Assembly (NCBI GenBank): GCA_016212965.1
Contig: JACRDA010000071.1
Span: forward strand, 20,076-84,075
Direction of reading: 5' to 3'
DNA from: Myxococcales bacterium
GTDB taxonomy: Bacteria; Myxococcota_A; Polyangia; Polyangiales; Polyangiaceae
Length of the DNA stretch: 64,000 nt
The notes beneath the pieces are model-generated. The model worked only from the letters and a program-made list of their open reading frames with translations, was not told the DNA's origin and made no database searches. The translations under genes and the position numbers were made by a program. Position 1 is the first letter of the stretch, and every line of letters begins with the position of its first letter. Shown here one piece after another: positions 1 through 7,720 of the stretch.

Positions 1-158
1 CGCAGCAGCGCGCCGTCGTGATCCTGCGCGACGTCGAGGGCTTTGACAGCGACGAGGTCTGTAACATGCTCGAGCTGAGCGAGACCAATCAGCGCGTGCT
101 GCTGCATCGCGGCCGAACCCGGCTGCGAGGCGAGCTCGAGACCCACTTCACGAAGTAG
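1..158 (+). CDS. ECF RNA polymerase sigma factor, C-terminal part (partial)
   Basis: The open frame runs in from the left edge and ends at TAG 156-158. The roughly 51 visible residues look like sigma region 4 of an ECF factor: [14 protein letters not shown], then an acidic helix and an HTH-like stretch ending [12 protein letters not shown], as in the -35 recognition helix of this family. The next gene starts 4 bases downstream and encodes a small zinc-finger protein, the usual sigma/anti-sigma order. The N-terminus is outside the window, so the ECF subgroup cannot be judged. Whether this factor or the one at 15857 reads the GTAACG promoters in this window is open. Confidence 0.85.
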   Translation, partial: QQRAVVILRDVEGFDSDEVCNMLELSETNQRVLLHRGRTRLRGELETHFTK

Positions 159-162
159 CCCC

Positions 163-417
163 ATGCTGAGCTGTCGACAGATGACCGAGCTCGTCACGGC
201 GTACGCCGAGGGGAAGCTCTCGTTCGGCGACCGCCTGCGCTTCCAGATGCACCTCGGCATGTGCCGCCACTGCCGCCGCTACGTGCGGCAGGTCAAGGTG
301 ACGGTGCGCGCTCTGCCTCACGTCCCGGTCGCTGCGCCGCCCCCGGCGGTCCGGGACGAGCTCCTCGCGCGCTTCCGGAACTGGTCCCCGGGACCACCGG
401 AGGGCGTGCCGCCATGA
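163..417 (+). CDS. Small zinc-finger (zf-HC2-type) anti-sigma-like protein
   Basis: This 84-residue protein has the anti-sigma zinc-finger pattern: Cys4 near the N-terminus, then His30-x3-Cys34-x2-Cys37. In this family the motif packs against the sigma factor and often responds to redox or metals. There is no transmembrane segment, so it would be a cytoplasmic factor. It begins 4 bases after the ECF stop and its own stop overlaps the next start (ATGA), implying translational coupling. A role as the cognate anti-sigma factor is inferred from motif and position only. Confidence 0.75.
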   Translation: MLSCRQMTELVTAYAEGKLSFGDRLRFQMHLGMCRHCRRYVRQVKVTVRALPHVPVAAPPPAVRDELLARFRNWSPGPPEGVPP

Positions 418-527
418 GTCGAGCAAGAGCGCGGCGTACTTCGCAGACCGTGCCTCCGATCGTGGGTGTCCTCGGGATCATCGTCGCGGCCCTCGCCAGA
501 ATGCGTCCGCGCAAGAGGACAACATGA
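414..527 (+). CDS. Very short predicted single-pass membrane peptide
   Basis: The 37-residue frame is joined by 4-base ATGA overlaps to genes on both sides, which is the main argument that it is translated. A basic N-terminus is followed by a hydrophobic stretch (VGVLGIIVAALA) and a basic tail, consistent with one short membrane segment. I do not recognise a family. It may help anchor or modulate the neighbouring anti-sigma-like protein, but that is only positional inference. Confidence 0.45.
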   Translation: MSRARARRTSQTVPPIVGVLGIIVAALARMRPRKRTT

Positions 528-838
528 CCGCCGAGGAGCTCTTCTGGCGCCTCGCCGAGCAGCTCCAGGCGGAGGATCCGCGCATCGCGGAAGGCACCAT
601 CATGAACGGCCGCTGCCTTCGCGTTGGGAGGGAGTTCGTGGCGCTCGTCGACTACAAGGGCTCGGGCCTGGTCGTGAAGCTCCCGAAGGCGCGCGTAGCG
701 GAGCTCATCGAGGCCGGAGTCGGTCAGCCGTTTGCTCCCGCGAGGCGGGTGTTCGGGGAGTGGGTAGCCGTACCCAAGCCGAACCGACGCCTCTGGCTCG
801 CGCTCTTGCGCGAAGGGATCGCTTTTTCGGCGTGTTGA
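524..838 (+). CDS. TfoX N-terminal / MmcQ-YjbR-like small protein
   Basis: This 104-residue soluble protein resembles small proteins annotated as TfoX N-terminal or MmcQ/YjbR-like. Visible marks are the phrase VVKLPKARVAELIEAGVGQPF followed by a W-x-x-V segment near Trp85 and a closing helix rich in Leu and Ala. Its start overlaps the preceding stop (ATGA), so it probably belongs to the ECF/anti-sigma operon. The biochemical role of these stand-alone domains is not established. TfoX itself is a competence regulator in gamma-proteobacteria, which should not be carried over here. Confidence 0.6.
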   Translation: MTAEELFWRLAEQLQAEDPRIAEGTIMNGRCLRVGREFVALVDYKGSGLVVKLPKARVAELIEAGVGQPFAPARRVFGEWVAVPKPNRRLWLALLREGIAFSAC

Positions 839-859
839 CGTCGAATTTGGCGGGGCCCA

Positions 860-1010
860 TCCGGACACGAAGATTGCCGTCTGGACGCAAGTTGCCGCTC
901 ATATGGACGCGGAACGCGCTCACATGGACAGCCCGGAGCTCCGCATGGACAGGCCGGCGTGCCGCACGGACATCACCGCGATCCGCATGGACACGAAGGC
1001 TCCCCGATCC
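860..1010. repeat. Degenerate 21-bp tandem repeat within a gene-free stretch (839-1147)
   Basis: The 309-base stretch between the genes ending at 838 and 1148 has no convincing gene. It holds a degenerate tandem repeat with GGAC anchors at 863, 883, 905, 926, 947, 968 and 989, so the period is 21 bp over the last five units, with consensus CGCATGGAC plus 12 variable bases. Read in one plus frame it gives a heptad pattern (MDAERAH, MDSPELR, MDRPACR, TDITAIR, MDTKAPR). The frame has no clear start signal and runs into sequence opposite the kinase gene. It may be a remnant of a heptad-repeat gene or a non-coding repeat. Confidence 0.6.
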
Positions 1011-1147
1011 TTGTCCGTGCGCCGTCGCCGACTGTCCAACACGGCCTGCAGCGGTGGGGGTCGAGGAGGGCACATGGCCAGGGACAAGTCGGAGAGCAAC
1101 GACAGCAGCAGCGACTGCGGCCGCGGGCGCCTGCACGAGGCTGCGGC

Positions 1148-3145
1148 TCAAGCGGCGGCGCCGGACAGCAGTGTCATGAGCGACTCCGTCGCCTCGATGG
1201 CGTCGAGCGGCCTCCGCGCTTCGAGCAGATGGGCGAGCACCGCCTTGTTGACCTTGCCGAGGCGCTTCGGCGTGAGAACCGTACCCGCCGCGCGGAGCGC
1301 ACCGCGCAGGAGGGCCTCGGCCACGAGCCGCGCCGCGAGCGCGCGTCCCACGCGCGAGCCCGCACCGATGGCGCTCCACACGAGGTCGAGGTCGACGACG
1401 CCTTTCTGTCCCGCGAGGGCCGCCACCGGAACGACCTCGCGCAGGGCTGATGTGGCTTCGCGCAACATCTTGCTGAAGACCGCCGCGCTGCCGAGGCCGA
1501 AGTCCCTCTGGGACTCCTTGGCAAACATCGTCGCGCCCGCGACAGCCGCCTCGAGCGCGGCGTGAACGAGCGTGTCTCCCACCGGCGCAGCGACGGACGG
1601 AGATTCCTCGAGGGCCGCGTCGGTCGCGCGGAACTCCAGGGTCGCGTCGCTCGACCGCGCCTCGAGCCAGGCGGTGGTCGCTGCGTCGCTGTCACCCTTG
1701 GAGGAGTCGCGCCGGTGCGCGGTGGCGACGAGCATGGCGGTGGGGTTGCCCTGGGAGAGCGAGATCAAGCTCGTCTGGGAGCGGTCGCGGACTGCCAGCA
1801 CGCCGGTCGCCGTGGTCCGGCGCAGCCAGGCGAAGAGGCCCGCCGGCCGCACGATCTCGCTTGGGAGCGGTCCGAGCACGCGGTCGCCGTTCGCCCAGGC
1901 GCGCAGCGCCGCGACGACGGAAGGCTCGACCTTGCGCACGACGAGCGCGCCCTCGCCGCGCGCCATCGCTCCGGAGACGACCGACTTCGTCGTGACTGGG
2001 CGCGCAACCCCTCGCTCCACCTGCACGGCCAGCGTCGGCCTGCCGGCGACGAAGGCGATGAGGTCCGCCTGCCCAACTCGATGCACGAGAAAGAGCGCAG
2101 CGCCCTCGGCGCTTTCCTCCTCGGCGAGGCGCAGCGTCGCGCCCACGTTCGCGAGCCGGATCTCGAGCAGGTGGGCGCCCGGCGGAGTCGTGAAGGGAAG
2201 CCCCGCACTATCTGCCAGCACCGTGAGCTCGCTCGTCCGCGCCTGAATCGTCGCTACTTGGCTCGTGTCGGCGAGCGGTAGCGGCGGCGTCACGGTCTCG
2301 TCATGCGCGCTGCCGCCGAGGGCGCGCTCCACGACCTCGGCGGTCTGCACCCGGTCGCGTGGATCGCGCGCCAGCATGCGCGTGATGAGCGCGACGATGT
2401 TCGGCGGCAGGTCAGGGGCGAGGTCCGTGATCGGCACGGGATCGGCGTGCAACCGAGCCACGAGCTGCTGGAGCGGGTCGTCGCCGTGGAATGGGTACGT
2501 GCCCGTCAGCATCTCGTAGAGCATCACGCCGAGGCCGTAGATGTCGCAGCGTCCGTCGACGGGACCGCCTTTCACCTGCTCGGGCGAGATGTAGAGCGGC
2601 GTACCGACGGCCATCCCCTGCTGCGTGAGGCGTTCGCCGCCCGCGGCCGTACCGGCCGAAGCGATCCCGAAGTCGGTGAGCACGGCGCTGCCGTCGGGCG
2701 CGATCATGACGTTGTCCGGCTTGATGTCGCGATGGAACACGCCCTTGCCGTGCGCGTGGGCGAGCGCCGCCGCCACCTGGCGCCCGATGCGCTTGACCCA
2801 CTCGAGCGGTAGGGCGCCACGGGCGTCCATCAGCGCTCCGAGCGTCGTGCCCTGCAGGAGCTCCATGACGATGTAGTGGACGCCCTGATCCTCGCCGACG
2901 TCGGCGACGCGCACGATGTTCGGGTGGCGCAGGCTCGCCGCGAGCCGGGCCTCGCGCAGGAAGCGAGCCGTGTCGGTCGCGTCCTCGCCCGCGCCGTGGT
3001 GCCGGCCTAGGGCGAGGATCTTCACGGCGACCGACAGTTCGAGCGCCTCGTGCGTGCCCTGGTAGACGTCGCCCATGGCGCCACTGCCGAGCAGGCGCTC
3101 GATGCGGCACTTGCCGATGGTGCGACCGATCATCGACTCGGTCAT
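1148..3145 (-). CDS. Serine/threonine protein kinase with C-terminal DUF4388-like region
   Basis: This 665-residue Hanks-type kinase has a Gly-rich loop (GSGAMGDVY, 21-28), catalytic Lys42, the HRDIKPDN catalytic loop with Asp140, DFG Asp158 and an SPEQ activation-segment motif, all intact. Past about residue 290 there is a non-kinase region whose segment around TGVLAVRDRSQ resembles DUF4388/PatA N-terminal domains, common in deltaproteobacterial signalling proteins. No transmembrane helix is evident. The ATG at 3145 overlaps the stop of the upstream membrane-protein gene; extending the frame upstream would give Arg-rich sequence inside that gene. It is last in the precursor/AhpD/membrane-protein string and may phosphorylate metal-stress proteins (inference). 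Confidence 0.93.
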   Translation of the reverse strand: MTESMIGRTIGKCRIERLLGSGAMGDVYQGTHEALELSVAVKILALGRHHGAGEDATDTARFLREARLAASLRHPNIVRVADVGEDQGVHYIVMELLQGTTLGALMDARGALPLEWVKRIGRQVAAALAHAHGKGVFHRDIKPDNVMIAPDGSAVLTDFGIASAGTAAGGERLTQQGMAVGTPLYISPEQVKGGPVDGRCDIYGLGVMLYEMLTGTYPFHGDDPLQQLVARLHADPVPITDLAPDLPPNIVALITRMLARDPRDRVQTAEVVERALGGSAHDETVTPPLPLADTSQVATIQARTSELTVLADSAGLPFTTPPGAHLLEIRLANVGATLRLAEEESAEGAALFLVHRVGQADLIAFVAGRPTLAVQVERGVARPVTTKSVVSGAMARGEGALVVRKVEPSVVAALRAWANGDRVLGPLPSEIVRPAGLFAWLRRTTATGVLAVRDRSQTSLISLSQGNPTAMLVATAHRRDSSKGDSDAATTAWLEARSSDATLEFRATDAALEESPSVAAPVGDTLVHAALEAAVAGATMFAKESQRDFGLGSAAVFSKMLREATSALREVVPVAALAGQKGVVDLDLVWSAIGAGSRVGRALAARLVAEALLRGALRAAGTVLTPKRLGKVNKAVLAHLLEARRPLDAIEATESLMTLLSGAAA

Positions 3146-3516
3146 GTGTCCGCCTCCGCATGGGTCGCATCGAGGCGGGAGATGATCCGCGCCGTGCTCT
3201 TCTCGATCTCGTCGATCTCGTTGCTCACCAGGATGCCGGGCAGCGGCGGCGGCACCGTCCCAACGACGACGCGCTCGAGCGTGTGAAGCTTCTGCACGAA
3301 CGACCGGAGCAGGGCCTTCACGAAGACGTACATACCGAAGGCGTAGGCGACACCGAGGAGCAGGCTGACGGCGACGTAGAGCACCGTCGGGCCTGCCCAC
3401 GCGCCGCCCGCGAACGCGATCCCAACGAGCGGCGTCGCGATGCCGATGACGAGGCCCGATCCCATGATCGAGAGGAAGAGCTTCCACATGGCCGGCAGCT
3501 GGCGCGAATCGTCCAC
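3142..3516 (-). CDS. Two-helix membrane protein of unknown function
   Basis: The 124-residue product has two to three hydrophobic segments in its first half (LSIMGSGLVIGIATPLVG and VLYVAVSLLLGVAYAFGMY) and a charged cytoplasmic-type tail ending with a likely helix (NEIDEIEKSTARIISRL). I do not recognise a family. Its stop overlaps the kinase start by 4 bases, so the pair is probably co-translated, and it may act as the membrane anchor or sensor of the soluble kinase. The upstream AhpD-like gene ends 37 bases earlier on the same strand. Confidence 0.8.
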   Translation of the reverse strand: MDDSRQLPAMWKLFLSIMGSGLVIGIATPLVGIAFAGGAWAGPTVLYVAVSLLLGVAYAFGMYVFVKALLRSFVQKLHTLERVVVGTVPPPLPGILVSNEIDEIEKSTARIISRLDATHAEADT

Positions 3517-3553
3517 GGTCGGGGCTCCTTCCAGGGTGACGTCGGCGCTCGGG

Positions 3554-4105
3554 TCAGGGGGTCCAGGCGCGCGCCGCGAAGACGCCGTCGAGCGGCGTGA
3601 CGGCGATGTGGTTCGTGTAGTTGCTGAGGGTCTTCAGCGCGATGCCGACCAGAACCTCGAGCACCTGCGACGCCGCGAAGCCCGCCTCCACGAAAGCGGC
3701 GAGCTCCGCCTCCGCGTGGCCGCGACCGGTCACGAGCGCCTCGGCCAGGCGCCGCAGAGCCTCGAGCCGCTGGTCCTCGATCGGGACACCGGCGCGCAGC
3801 GCCTCGGTCACTTTGGGATCGTCCTTCTGCATGTCCGCCACCGTGCTGTGGACGGCGACGCAGTAGCGGCATCCGTTGGAGCGGCTCGCGGCCAGCAGGA
3901 CGACGTTGCGCTCGCCCGGCGTCAGCGTCCCGCGCTCGAAGCACGCGCTCACGGCGAGGTACGCGTCGAGCGCGATGGGGGCGTTGGCAAACACGCGATA
4001 CAGGTTCGGCAGGAAGCCGTAGCGCTTCGCGGTGGCCGCGAGCGTGGTGCGCGCGGGCTCGGGTGCGGACTCGGGATCGACGAGCGGGAGCGATAGCTGG
4101 GACAT
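3554..4105 (-). CDS. AhpD-like carboxymuconolactone decarboxylase family protein
   Basis: This 183-residue protein carries the alkylhydroperoxidase signature: SNGCRYCVAVHS with Cys79, Cys82 and His86, the CxxC...H proton-relay/redox site of AhpD-like enzymes. These proteins reduce peroxides or act as thiol reductant partners; the precise substrate is unknown. The gene lies directly downstream of the BufA2-like precursor gene, and a second AhpD-like gene sits in the other MNIO cluster at 26436. That recurrence suggests a linked redox function, perhaps handling modified Cys peptides or oxidative by-products (inference). Confidence 0.9.
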   Translation of the reverse strand: MSQLSLPLVDPESAPEPARTTLAATAKRYGFLPNLYRVFANAPIALDAYLAVSACFERGTLTPGERNVVLLAASRSNGCRYCVAVHSTVADMQKDDPKVTEALRAGVPIEDQRLEALRRLAEALVTGRGHAEAELAAFVEAGFAASQVLEVLVGIALKTLSNYTNHIAVTPLDGVFAARAWTP

Positions 4106-4186
4106 GGAGAACTCCTTGAACGGGACGAACGGGCGGTGGTGCTGTTGGCGGCGGCCGGTCCGGGGACCTCGGCCGCCGCCGCCTGG

Positions 4187-4471
4187 TCACATCTTGCTCG
4201 CGAGAACGGTGCCTCCCTTGGCCTTGCACTCCTCGGCGCTGCTCGCCTCGACCCAGCCCTTACCCTGGCAGGAGTTCTTCCCCGCGCAGGTGTTCGCGGC
4301 ACCGGCGCAGGCGCCCTTGCCCTGGCAGCCATTGATGCCCGAGCAGTGAACCGCGGCGGTCGCCGGGCTCGGGCTGGCCGCGGGCTGGCTGCTGGCGCCG
4401 CCCTTGTTGGCGCAGCCCACGAGCCCGGCGACTGCGGCCGCGATGAACATCCCCTTCGACGTACTGGTCAT
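4187..4471 (-). CDS. bufA2: BufA2-like bufferin precursor (Cys-rich secreted RiPP precursor)
   Basis: The 94-residue peptide has a signal sequence (residues 1-20, with a possible lipobox Cys20), a Ser/Pro/Ala linker, and a core with Cys43, 49, 55, 62, 68 and 82 spaced by repeated CxGxxxC / CxGKG units (CSGINGC, CQGKGAC, CAGKNSC, CQGKGW). This is the pattern of BufA2/DUF2282-type precursors, which MNIO enzymes convert to thiooxazole-bearing copper-buffering peptides. An AAGGAG ribosome-binding site precedes the ATG. The MNIO and DUF2063 genes lie just upstream, and a GTAACG-type promoter sits 33 bases before the start. Metal specificity in this organism is inferred from the family. Confidence 0.85.
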   Translation of the reverse strand: MTSTSKGMFIAAAVAGLVGCANKGGASSQPAASPSPATAAVHCSGINGCQGKGACAGAANTCAGKNSCQGKGWVEASSAEECKAKGGTVLASKM

Positions 4472-4503
4472 GCTGTCTCTCCTTGGTGAAGCGAGGTCCG
4501 CTT

Positions 4504-4535
4504 GCTCGGTCCCCGCACGCCTCGTTCCGTTACAG
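4504..4535 (-). promoter_or_regulatory. ECF-type promoter GTAACG-N16-GAC for the bufA2-like gene
   Basis: On the minus strand, TGTAACG (GTAACG at 4533-4528) is followed after 16 bases by GACCGAGC (GAC at 4511-4509). It lies about 35 bases upstream of the precursor ATG. The TAA inside GTAACG is the stop codon of the upstream DUF2063 gene. Apart from GTAACG it shares AAC, GTGCGG and GACC-AGC at matching positions with the promoter of the second precursor at 24076. Confidence 0.8.
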
Positions 4536-5387
4536 GACCGTGCCGTTTCGCTCCGTCGGGTCAGAAGTCGTCAGCGCAAGTGCCCGAGTCAGGAGCTCGT
4601 CGCTCGTCCAACGTGCGAGGTGCGCGAAGGCGCTCCGAGCGGCCTCCTCGACGGTCAGGCTGGCGCCGAGTCGTTCGCAGAGCTCCCCGAAGGTGGCCCC
4701 GCGCGCGGCGAGTGCCAGCAACTCTGCCTCCTCGACAGAGACCGCGCGGTGCCACACGGTCACGCCCTTGCGCCACACGAGGAGCGCCGCCTCCCGAGGA
4801 ACAGCGTCTTGCGGTGGCGCGGCCCCTTCTTCGATCGCCTGCCACAACGGAGCGACGTCGAAGCAAACCTGGACCACGCGGTGGGCGGGGATCGGCTGCA
4901 ACCGTAGGCTGACGAAGTCTTCCGGTGGGACTTGCCCGAGGTCGTCGAGGCAGAGCGGCACCGCGTCCACCGCGTCGAAGAGGTCGACCCGGGCCCACTC
5001 GAGCAGGGCGAGATCCACGAGCCACGCACGTTGCCCGCAAAGGGGGTGCCCCGTGAGGAAGGCCGGCAAGCCGTCACCCGCAAAACGAATCGACGGATTC
5101 GCCGGCGGATGAGCGGCGAGGTAGTCGGTTACGAGGTTGTGGAACGCAGCGTCGCCGAGGACCGCGAGCGTCTTTGGGTAGTCGCCGCGCAGCACGTCGA
5201 GCAGGCGGAAGAAGTACATGTTGGCGTACACCTCGAGCCGCCCCGCGGCATCGAGGCGCGCGTCGCTCACGACCAGATCGTCGGCCGTGAGCCCGAGCCC
5301 CGACAGGGCACCTGCGACGCCCTGCGGCGCGGTGACTAGGCGGTAGAAGAGCCCCTCAACCGCGCCAAGCGAACGTTCAGCCAGCAT
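4530..5387 (-). CDS. bufC: DUF2063-family MNIO partner protein (BufC-like)
   Basis: This 285-residue soluble protein has a DUF2063 N-terminal domain: a helical region with LEVYANMYFFRLLDVLRGDYPKT at about 52-75 and HPPANPSIRF near 93. A winged-helix-like C-terminal region follows. In HvfC/BufC proteins this architecture delivers the precursor to the MNIO enzyme. Its start overlaps the end of the MNIO gene by 11 bases, the same overlap seen in the second cluster (25563-25573), so the two are coupled. Its terminal TAA is reused as the centre of the next gene's -35 element. Confidence 0.87.
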   Translation of the reverse strand: MLAERSLGAVEGLFYRLVTAPQGVAGALSGLGLTADDLVVSDARLDAAGRLEVYANMYFFRLLDVLRGDYPKTLAVLGDAAFHNLVTDYLAAHPPANPSIRFAGDGLPAFLTGHPLCGQRAWLVDLALLEWARVDLFDAVDAVPLCLDDLGQVPPEDFVSLRLQPIPAHRVVQVCFDVAPLWQAIEEGAAPPQDAVPREAALLVWRKGVTVWHRAVSVEEAELLALAARGATFGELCERLGASLTVEEAARSAFAHLARWTSDELLTRALALTTSDPTERNGTVL

Positions 5388-6258
5388 GACTCGCCTCCCA
5401 CGACTGACTCGGCGCGAACGCTACCGCTGTGCCTGACGCCGTGACCTCGGCCTCGATGGCGGCGGCGCGCTGGGTCTCCTCGATGACGCGCCCGAGCGGC
5501 GGGATCTGCGCATCCCACTCGACCAGGGTGGACACCGGGCCGAAGCGTGCGACCGCATCGCGGTAGAGCTCCCAGACGTCGTCGCACACCGGGTGGTCGT
5601 GGGTGTCGAGAAGGAGCGGGCCGTCGGCGCTGTGGCCGGCGAGGTGGATCTGACCGACGCGATCCGCGGGCACGCCCTGGAGAAACGTGCGCGCGTCGAA
5701 GCCGTGGTTCTTTGCGCTCACGTAGACGTTGTTCACGTCGAGCAAAAGGCCGCAGTCGGCGCGGTGACACAGCGCAGTGAGGAACTCCCACTCGGTCACG
5801 GTCGAGTGCGCGTACCGTAGATAGCTCGACACGTTCTCCACGAGGATCCTGCGCCCGAGCCGCTCCTGCACGCGTACGATCCGGGCGCTCACGTGCGCGA
5901 GCGCCTCCTCGGTGTACGGCAGAGGCCAGAGGTCGTGCCCGGTGTGGCCGCCGAAGCTCGAGAAGCAGAGGTGGTCGGAGATCCACGCCGGCTCGGTCTC
6001 GGCGGCGAGCTCCGCCACGTCGGAGAGGTAGGCCTCGTTGAGCGGGTCGACGGAGCCGAGCGACAGCGACACTCCATGGAGCACCACCGGGTAGCGCTCG
6101 CGCACGGCGCGCAGCACACGTCGCGGGTTGCCACCTGGCATCGTGAAGTTCTCGGTGATGACCTCGAACCAGTCGACGGCCGGGCGGTCCGCCACGACCT
6201 CGCGGTAGTGGACCGTGCGCAGCCCGATGCCGTGCCCGAGGTTCGGGAAACCATGCAT
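5377..6258 (-). CDS. bufB: MNIO (DUF692) multinuclear iron oxidative enzyme, BufB-like
   Basis: This 293-residue TIM-barrel protein of the MNIO family would oxidatively modify Cys residues of a ribosomal peptide using two or three iron ions. Metal-ligand motifs are visible in order: His in VVLHGVSLSLG, SDHLCFSS, ENVSSY, LLDVNNVYVSAKNHGFD, IHLAGHS and DTHDHPV, ending with a Glu in LVEWD. Length is typical for the family. It is followed by the overlapping DUF2063 gene and then the Cys-rich precursor, an enzyme-partner-precursor order. A GTAACG promoter lies about 50 bases upstream of the ATG. Confidence 0.93.
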   Translation of the reverse strand: MHGFPNLGHGIGLRTVHYREVVADRPAVDWFEVITENFTMPGGNPRRVLRAVRERYPVVLHGVSLSLGSVDPLNEAYLSDVAELAAETEPAWISDHLCFSSFGGHTGHDLWPLPYTEEALAHVSARIVRVQERLGRRILVENVSSYLRYAHSTVTEWEFLTALCHRADCGLLLDVNNVYVSAKNHGFDARTFLQGVPADRVGQIHLAGHSADGPLLLDTHDHPVCDDVWELYRDAVARFGPVSTLVEWDAQIPPLGRVIEETQRAAAIEAEVTASGTAVAFAPSQSWEASHAG

Positions 6259-6303
6259 CGACGCCTCCTCACGCGCCGGGTGCTCCGCGGCGCTCTGCTC
6301 GAG

Positions 6304-6334
6304 GCTTGTCTGCGCAAGCGCCCGCGCGTTACAC
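6304..6334 (-). promoter_or_regulatory. ECF-type promoter GTAACG-N16-GAC for the MNIO gene
   Basis: On the minus strand TGTAACG (GTAACG at 6332-6327) is followed by exactly 16 bases and GACAAGC (GAC at 6310-6308). The MNIO start is at 6258, leaving a leader of about 40 bases. The element matches the six others listed in this window. Confidence 0.78.
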
Positions 6335-6357
6335 GGGGATGTTCGGGGGCGCGCGCG

Positions 6358-6585
6358 TCAGCAGCAGCCGTTGGACCGACAGGCGGGTCCCGGGTCGGGC
6401 GTCATCGCCCGATCATCCTCGCCCATGTGCGCACACGGATCCGGTCGCGGCGCACCTCCGTCACACGGGAACGGAGGCGCGTCGGCAAGGGGCACGAGCG
6501 CGCGTGGCACGACGAGCTCGACGAGCGCGCGGTAGGGTGCAGTCGCGAAGAGCCGGAAGGTCCTCTCGCACACCGCCGTCGGCAC
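6358..6585 (-). CDS. Small ORF with Cys-rich C-terminus, possible peptide substrate
   Basis: This 75-residue frame starts at GTG 6585 and ends CRSNGCC, with further Cys residues near residues 6, 41 and 50. I do not recognise a family and see no signal peptide. Support for coding comes from strong G/C preference at third codon positions and from a GTAACG-N16-GAC element whose GAC lies about 33 bases before the GTG. No clear Shine-Dalgarno sequence is visible. It sits immediately upstream of the MNIO gene. A tail of clustered cysteines is common in MNIO substrates, so it could be an additional precursor, but this is speculative. A shorter start at the Met about 22 residues from the end is possible. 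Confidence 0.5.
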   Translation of the reverse strand: MPTAVCERTFRLFATAPYRALVELVVPRALVPLADAPPFPCDGGAPRPDPCAHMGEDDRAMTPDPGPACRSNGCC

Positions 6586-6616
6586 GCCGCGACGGAAGCG
6601 GTTGGCGTTCGTGGTG

Positions 6617-6645
6617 GAGTCTCCGCTGCGAGGCGGTCGTTACGG
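6617..6645 (-). promoter_or_regulatory. ECF-type promoter GTAACG-N16-GAC for the small Cys-tailed ORF
   Basis: GTAACG at 6643-6638 (minus strand) is followed by 16 bases and GACTCC (GAC at 6621-6619). It lies in the gap between the lipoprotein gene ending at 6698 and the small ORF starting at 6585, facing the small ORF. Confidence 0.72.
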
Positions 6646-6697
6646 GTGTCTGTCGTGGAACTGACGTGGCTCGGGTTCGTGGGTTCGTCGACTGGGC

Positions 6698-7720
6698 TCA
6701 TCTGCCGACGCTCGTCATCCCTGCGGGAGCCGCTGGCGGTGCCCGGGGCGTCTCGACCGCAAGGCCGAGCTGCGCCCGGTACGTCTCGTCGCCGGAGCGG
6801 TTGAGCTCCCAGTACGGAAGCCGCGCCGTGCCGAGCAACCGGACGTCCTCGCCATCGGACGTGGTCCAGCCGAGCACGCGGTGTGGGGCCGCCTGCCCGA
6901 TGTCGAACGTGCGCCGGTAGTCGCCAGCCGCGAGCACGAACCGCGTCACCGCGCCGTTGCCATCGCCGTCCGAGCTCCGGGTGATCCTCGCCGGCACGGG
7001 CCGTGGGGCCTCGTGCGATCGTCGCACGCGCCAGAGGGACGGAACGAGCATGCCGGACCAGTCTCCACCGCCTGCGAATGGGCCGTCGAGCTCGCGGAGC
7101 TGGATGAGCAGAGCATCTTCGTAGAGTGTGCCCGCGACAACCGGCACCGTCGCGGTGTGCTCGCCCTCGCTCGCGAAGTACGAGGCCACCTGGGACTCGA
7201 CTTCGTCACGGCCCGGCCAGAGCGCCTGGAACACGTGACCGCACCACTCCTGCGCCGTGATCGTGATCTTCGCTGGCGAGAACCGCTCGTCGCTCCAGTC
7301 GTCGATGGGCGCGAAGACGGAGGTCATGACCGAGTACGGGTAGATGCCGGCGAGGAACCGCAGACTGGCGTTGAGCTTCAGCACGTCCACGCGCTCCGCG
7401 GGCGCGACGTCGTCGTCCTTGATCCAGGTGCGCCGGTCCATGGGCTCGGTGACGTAGACGAGCACGAGCTCCCCGGCGCGGAGCTCGCCGTACCTCGGCT
7501 GCGTCGCGCGGTAGCCGGACAGCTCGGCGCTACCGTCGTACCAGAGCGCACGGAACGCGTTGCTGGCGTGCCCGCGCGGATCGCCGGGCCATGCTGGGTG
7601 AGTCGCGACGGGCGCCGGCGGTCCTGCCTTCACGGTGTCGCGCCTGCAGGCCGTGACACCCAACGCCGACGCGCACGCGACCCAGGCGATGGTCGCTGCA
7701 CCCATAGGCCGAGTCGTCAC
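6698..7720 (-). CDS. Predicted secreted lipoprotein of unknown function
   Basis: The 340-residue product begins with a lipoprotein signal peptide (WVACASALGVTACRR, Cys near residue 24). The mature part has conserved-looking blocks: ALWYDGSAELSGY, QPRYGELRAGELVL, YVTEPM, LKLNASLRFLAGIYPYSVMTS and TITAQEWCGHV. It resembles a family known from Bacteroidetes that is often mislabelled as septum formation inhibitor Maf; the true function is unknown. GTG 7720 overlaps the stop of the flavin-polyferredoxin gene (GTGA), suggesting coupling; an ATG at 7705 is an alternative. It is the last gene of the minus-strand operon that starts near 14441. Confidence 0.8.
   Translation of the reverse strand: MTTRPMGAATIAWVACASALGVTACRRDTVKAGPPAPVATHPAWPGDPRGHASNAFRALWYDGSAELSGYRATQPRYGELRAGELVLVYVTEPMDRRTWIKDDDVAPAERVDVLKLNASLRFLAGIYPYSVMTSVFAPIDDWSDERFSPAKITITAQEWCGHVFQALWPGRDEVESQVASYFASEGEHTATVPVVAGTLYEDALLIQLRELDGPFAGGGDWSGMLVPSLWRVRRSHEAPRPVPARITRSSDGDGNGAVTRFVLAAGDYRRTFDIGQAAPHRVLGWTTSDGEDVRLLGTARLPYWELNRSGDETYRAQLGLAVETPRAPPAAPAGMTSVGR

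Noticed and set aside
860..1010. CRISPR-like array
   Set aside because: Units repeat at 21 bp with no distinct spacers, and no cas genes are present.
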